A stretch of 64,000 nucleotides of DNA. Source: Dactylonectria macrodidyma. Taxonomy: Eukaryota > Ascomycota > Sordariomycetes > Hypocreales > Nectriaceae. Below are positions 59,422 through 64,000 of the stretch, piece by piece. The notes below the pieces were generated by a model. The model was not told the DNA's origin and searched no databases. It saw nothing but the letters and a program-made list of their open reading frames with translations. The stretch's first letter is position 1. Each line of letters opens with the position of its first letter. The position numbers and the translations under genes are program-made. The DNA lies in contig JAGMUV010000002.1 of NCBI GenBank assembly GCA_020744425.1, positions 4,384,501 through 4,448,500 on the forward strand, in the 5' to 3' direction.

Positions 59422-60882
59422 GGACTAGAGCTTCGAGGAAGAATGGATCCTTTGTGATCTCGACTTTGCCATACCAGTGAAGAACAAAGAATACAAGGCA
59501 GTTCAGAGTGCAGCAGGCGTACTACTCAGAGTAGTAGCCAGCAGTGGAGTTCAGGAAGCATATAGCAACGCTGCGACGCGCAAAAAAAATAGTAGAGAAT
59601 AGACTCAAGGAGCATGTCAACGGCTAACCATCGCCATGTCCGAATCAAGCCAGGACTCTCGCACAGCAACAACTGCGTTACATCTGCGTCACGATCTAAC
59701 AATGCTCCAAGTGAGCCGTTCTAAGCTGCAGAGGGTCGAAACAATGAGAGATTGCCAAAAGGGTTGAAATGTCCTGCCTCCCAACCACGACTAAGGTGCA
59801 TAAAAGCACCAGAACCAGACGATGGTAGGGCGGGCCTGCAATTATGATTTATCTGGGGCACAACTGACGCTGCGATGTGATCCATGGGTAAAGGATTCGA
59901 GCAACACGGAGAAAAAATTCAGGTTATGCCAGCCGCACGAAAGAAGAAAAAAGAAAAGGAAAACTTCGTTTCGCCGCGTGCCCAGAACTTTTATGCTCGC
60001 CCGGGGCCTGTCGAGATCCACCAGGGACCGGGTTAACTGTTTCTCCCGGCTAGTTGCCGTGTTGGTATAGGGTAGTTCCCCTGGAATAAAGGGCCTAGTC
60101 CATATCTCGGCAGGAGAAACTAAATCCATATTCCAGATAGCTATTCTTCCTCTAATCAAATGAATGCTCGACGATAAAAGACCCGGCTATGAGGGTTATC
60201 TCATCGGGGCAGTGTAAATCCTTCGGTCCGGTGCGGTATTCCGCGATTGTGTGACCGGGGGAGGATTAATCAACTTCGGACACTTGCCATCCATATCCAT
60301 GTCCGAATCCCTTGGGTACAGGACCTGCACCACGTAACACAGCATTGGCTTTTCCACGACCCCATTAACTCGCCGCACATAGCTCCAATTTGGGGCTGTC
60401 GACCGTTGCGGCCATGTGCCCATCCATGCCCAAGCTCGGCATATTAACGAGCTGTTTGCTCGCTTAGTAGCACGAACACAACAGATCGGGTGCTCTCCAG
60501 TATGTCCATTGCCCAGTAGCTCCCCGATCATCTATCTATCTCGTCTCGTCGCTATTCGAAACAAGCCTGCAGCCGCGGCGTCGCCTAGCTGGTTTTGTCC
60601 GCCCGCAGGTGCTGCAAAGATTGCCCGCCATTCGTGCAAAAACCGCATTCGGTACTATACGAGTCCAAGTCGTCCAGACAAAGTCTTCCCGGACCCCACC
60701 AAGTCGAGCGACTTTGAGAGTGGGGATGGGATCGTGGGGTGATTGTGGATGGCCTGGGGCACACCATCATTCTAGGGCCGTCCACGCGTACCGAGGAATA
60801 TATGTCTAGGACCTCTGGGTTACCAGAACAAATGGGAATACGCATGTTAAGTCACTCAGCCGTTATTTCAAGATTAGGAAAC
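59422..60882. other. Intergenic, nothing recognised
   Basis: 1.46 kb between two plus-strand genes. Short open frames only. The frame of the next gene is open from 60739, but its first ATG codons are at 60802 and 60883. Confidence 0.5.
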
Positions 60883-61791
60883 ATGGCCTCGAATTTCCCG
60901 TCATTTTGTAAGCTGCCGCCAGAGCTTCGGTCCATGGTGTGGGTGTACGCCCTGCCAGAGCCTCGCGTCTTCGAAATACTCGACACGCCTCAGTCGAACC
61001 TCAGAACCCCGGCTCAAGATGGCCTCACATTTGCTAACAGCTGCCACGAGCCGCCGCCTCCACTGGCAGCCGTGTGTCGAGAATCGCGGGCATTCGTACT
61101 CCGCTCCTACACGCCCTTGACACTATCCCATACCACAAAGTACATGGACCCTTCGCGAGACATCATTCTGCTTGAGCCGTATCTACTCATCCGGCGACTC
61201 CTCCGTGCTCTGCACTTCCTTGCCCAGATATCTCAAATGAGAGACCACATTAGCCAGGTCGCACTTGGAACGTCGTATGGATTTAGCACGGGTATCTTTC
61301 ACCCAATCACGAGCGGAAAAGTGTCGAGGAACAACACCCGAATGCTTCTTGCCAAGCTATCAAGATTCCCTCGTCTCAAGAAGGTCTTATTTATCATCCA
61401 CGAGGAGTTTCAATTCGTCAGCCCAAAGGTGGCTTTCCCGGGGAGGTCGCTGCAGCTGTTCCACCACAGCTACACCCGTAAACTCGACGGCGAGGCTGAG
61501 GCCAGCCGGCACTATCAGTGGCGCTTCCATCAAAACGACATGCGATTTTATCCTCTGAAAGTCGAAGACACCAGGGATGACGAGCCTGATGTGGACGAGT
61601 TTGAGTTTGAGGATGAAGACGAAGAGCGCGATCGCAGGCCGACGAATGAAGATTGGAGGCGTTTCAAGAGGCGCTTTTTGAAAGCCATTTACATGTCGAC
61701 AGAGAGGAGGCCGCATACAGATAGGCGGCCGAAGCCGCCACAGCTGAAGGTTGAGGGCGCGAACTTACTCTGGAAATATCGTTCATATTGA
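60883..61791 (+). CDS. 2EXR-domain protein
   Basis: A single exon of 302 aa from the ATG at 60883 (aacATGgcc). The N-terminal block FPSFCKLPPELRSMVWVYAL, then EPRVFEIL and further PPPPLAAVCRESRAFVL, is the 2EXR motif arrangement found in large fungus-specific families of unknown function. The C-terminal part has a strongly acidic stretch (DVDEFEFEDEDEE) followed by a basic one (DWRRFKRRF). No enzyme motif, signal peptide or membrane segment. An in-frame ATG at 60802 would add 27 residues; I prefer the later start because of its better context and the usual position of the domain at the N terminus. Such genes are often in expanded, variable families. Confidence 0.8.
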   Translation: MASNFPSFCKLPPELRSMVWVYALPEPRVFEILDTPQSNLRTPAQDGLTFANSCHEPPPPLAAVCRESRAFVLRSYTPLTLSHTTKYMDPSRDIILLEPYLLIRRLLRALHFLAQISQMRDHISQVALGTSYGFSTGIFHPITSGKVSRNNTRMLLAKLSRFPRLKKVLFIIHEEFQFVSPKVAFPGRSLQLFHHSYTRKLDGEAEASRHYQWRFHQNDMRFYPLKVEDTRDDEPDVDEFEFEDEDEERDRRPTNEDWRRFKRRFLKAIYMSTERRPHTDRRPKPPQLKVEGANLLWKYRSY

Positions 61792-63000
61792 GACACGAGA
61801 AAATAAACAAAATTCTCATTTTCGTCGTTTTCCAACCTTGTCGTAGATCTTTTTAGTGCATGTCAGTGATCTGAGAATGATAGGATCGTAGCGTTGTAGA
61901 TGGGATATCATTGCCGTATTGTTGGGTTGCTTGCGAGAGATCGACAGCTCCACCCACAGCACCAGAACACTCGTGCAGTTGGGAGATTAACAAAAGACAT
62001 AAAAAAAAGTAAAGAGAAAACGACAAACATATAGCAACAAAGATACAACAATCCCAGGCATACGAAGCTATCGTTAGATCGGTAGATTGCGGGACGATCC
62101 TATGGTATTCCCTGGCTGTGCCCTATTGTTCCTGCATCTCGGGTGGGTGAAAGCGGGTCATGCACCGTGGGAGCACCCGCAGCTGAGGCAAGCCAGACAT
62201 TTTACAGTTCGGAATCAGCACGTAGGGGCAACTTTATGTAAATAGGTGCCGTGGCGTGAGATTTGGACCATTGCCCGACTCGCCGATAGGTAACGGAGCG
62301 ATAGGTGACGGGCCGAGAGAGAACGGGCCGACAATCCACAAGCGACGGGCCGACAGTATACACATGTCGGGCCGACAAACACGAGCGATAGCGACATGGG
62401 GAACTATGGTGATAGGGCTGAAGATCAATACGTACGATGTATCAAAGCCTGGATCATTCGCAGGCCTTTTAGCTCGTGCCCTTTTTTTCACTGTTAGAAA
62501 ACAGTGTAAATCTAGACCTGAGGACTGGATTTTGTGGCGTGAGATGGCCGAGATGGCTTCGCAGCCGCGTCCGCAATTGGTCTAGACTCGCAATGTCATG
62601 CGCGGAACTTTGCTGTCCAATAAGCGACAGGCAGTTCATCCACCAACGCTTCTCCAACATTATATGCAGGCCCGATGATTGAGGAGGAGGCGTCTCGACA
62701 TGTCATGTTTCTGTTCACCATGCACACTCCCAACGGACCGGCATGCCCAATGCCGATGCCGATGCCGAAACCAAGACTGCCAATACTCTCCGAGTTCGAG
62801 CATCTTCGTGGCGGGAATCCCAGTTGCGGCGGCTGACATTACCGTTTGCGACTTTGCCCGCGCCAACTAAACATACATTCAGACAGACGCCTTGAACGAC
62901 TAAGAAGTCAATCAGTTGACCACTTATCTGTTGAACCATTGAGCCACTGGACTGGCTGCAGACTCGAAGCATAGAATCGGGCTCATTCTGATCATTCGAC
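61792..63000. other. Intergenic with four CGGGCCGA repeats
   Basis: No gene seen. Four exact copies of CGGGCCGA, all in the same orientation, lie at 62309-62375, upstream of the Clr5-domain gene. Confidence 0.55.
62309..62375 (+). promoter_or_regulatory. Cluster of four CGGGCCGA direct repeats
   Basis: Copies start at 62309, 62324, 62346 and 62368 (spacings 15, 22 and 22). CGG-containing repeats are typical targets of zinc-cluster regulators, but no factor is assigned. Confidence 0.45.
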
Positions 63001-64000
63001 ATGATGGCCGCACTGCCAGTCTTGGCGCCTCGGCTGCCCGGCTGTCCTCCTGCTGTGGACGACCGATCTTACACCAAGGAGCATACCGAGGAAGAATGGG
63101 AGTCAATGAGAGGTCTTATCAAGACCTTGTACATTCGCGACAACCGCAAGCTGAACGAAACCATGTCTATCTTACAAGCCAGACACGGATTTGCCGCAAC
63201 GTGAGTACTCTGCGCACCCCTGGCGTAACTTCCCACCCTTGCGTAACTCGACAGCAACATTCGAAGCTAATTGTCACCTCGTAGAGAACAAATGTTTAAG
63301 AAGCGGTTAAAGAAGTGGAACCTCAGAAAGCGAACATATCGCAGGAGCCCGTCAGAGTCCACCACTTCCACGCCCGCCACTCAGGCCGCAAGGTCGCGGG
63401 GTGTAAGCCCAACTGATGGCAGCTGTGTATTAGAAAACCAGACCCCAGACCAGACCACATATCAAAGCAGTCCGTCCATGGCCCTGATACGTCCATCAAA
63501 TACGGGACAGTATGCAAATCTCGAGCTGGTTCTTGGCAATGTCTGCTCCTGGAGTCAGGCCAAGCTTGATTCTCACACCGTCGCCTCAGATCCCATGTCA
63601 AAGTACCTTGCGAACCCAAACCATCCTCCTATCCAAGACAGCCGCACCATGTACCGGACCTTTGAGCTTGTCTTTGATCTGTGGTTCCATGGAAAAGGTG
63701 ACCTTGCTGGCATGGCGGCACGCAGAGGCTTCTATGTCCTCGAGTATGTCCTGACCGATGACCACCCCGATCTGGTCTGGCACTTCTTAGACACCATTTA
63801 CGACATGATAGATCGAGGGCACCTTCAACTTCTCAGCATGTTTCTGGACCACGCCACTGTGCTGGCGCAACGCCAGCTTCCCGCACAGCACCCGCTCGTC
63901 CGCATTCTCCAACAACTGAGGTGTTGCGATATTCGAACCGACGAAGGCCGGAAGTTCGTTTGCCATCTTTTGCGGCTGGCGTGGCTCCGAAACGTCGACA
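63001..64000 (+). CDS. Clr5-domain protein, N-terminal part (runs off window)
   Basis: Exon 1 63001-63200 and exon 2 from 63285 (intron 63201-63284, GTGAGT..TAG) join in phase. The frame is still open at base 64000, giving about 305 residues. The N-terminal Clr5 domain runs from about residue 25 to 90: EEWESMRGLIKTLYIRDNRK, LNETMSILQARHGFAAT, EQMFKKRLKKWNLRKRTY, the pattern NxxLxxVxxxMxxxHGFxAs..xMYKrRLkkWgxxKN of this fungal family. After a Ser/Thr-rich linker comes an alpha-helical region (FELVFDLWFHGKGDLAG onwards). Clr5 itself is a fission yeast silencing factor, but the domain is widespread in moulds, where most members have no known role. The start is the first ATG; a second at 63004 is equally possible. 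Confidence 0.8.

Noticed and set aside
1..64000. tRNA, 5S or other RNA genes
   Set aside because: I scanned by eye for T-arm-like GGTTCGA sequences on both strands and found none with matching arms. This is not a substitute for a covariance-model search.

Overview
The window looks like nuclear chromosomal DNA of a filamentous ascomycete, most likely a sordariomycete and possibly hypocrealean. Coding exons are GC-rich and interrupted by short GT-AG introns (mostly 43-90 bp, several with CTAAC or CTGAC-like branch points). Leaders are long and pyrimidine-rich, genes lie on both strands without operons, and several families are typical of moulds: Zn2Cys6 regulator, 2EXR protein, Clr5 protein, WLM protease, large CorA-like protein and small secreted proteins. 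No genus can be assigned. No rRNA, tRNA, CRISPR array, intact transposon or secondary-metabolite cluster was recognised.

Layout. 1-10 kb: 5' end of a family 2 glycosyltransferase (-), a THO complex subunit 5 homologue (-), a disrupted and non-catalytic aspartyl-protease-like membrane protein (-), and a divergent GH47 alpha-1,2-mannosidase (+). 10-25.7 kb: an IZH3-type PAQR membrane protein (+), a possible Cys-rich secreted protein (-) carrying a 32-bp perfect palindrome, a BUB2/Cdc16 mitotic-exit GAP (-), a SulP sulfate permease (+), a WLM/Wss1-like DNA-protein crosslink protease (+) and a small secreted six-cysteine protein (+). 25.7-37 kb: 5.8 kb without a convincing gene, a disordered protein with six PKA-type sites (+) and a Zn2Cys6 transcription factor (-). 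37.6-42.8 kb: a PX-PH-RhoGAP protein of the Bem3 type (-). 42.8-50 kb: a gene-poor 7.2 kb. 50-57 kb: a proline-rich protein with a 4-nt first coding exon (+), a nine-exon CorA-like protein (-) and a BTB/POZ protein (-) with an apparent 1-nt insertion. 58-64 kb: a thioredoxin-PITH protein (+), a 2EXR protein (+) and the 5' part of a Clr5-domain protein (+) that runs off the window.

The genes are mostly unrelated housekeeping and regulatory functions: mRNA export, N-glycan trimming, sulfate uptake, spindle checkpoint, Rho GTPase control and DNA-protein crosslink repair. I see no co-functional cluster and no clear new system. The most unusual features are the protease homologue that lacks both catalytic Asp motifs and is also broken, the palindrome over a predicted splice donor, the large spliced CorA-like architecture, and the six-site RRxS/T protein. 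Two genes carry single-base frame disruptions, so real pseudogenisation and assembly errors both have to be considered. All splice models were built by eye from reading frame, splice signals and phase.
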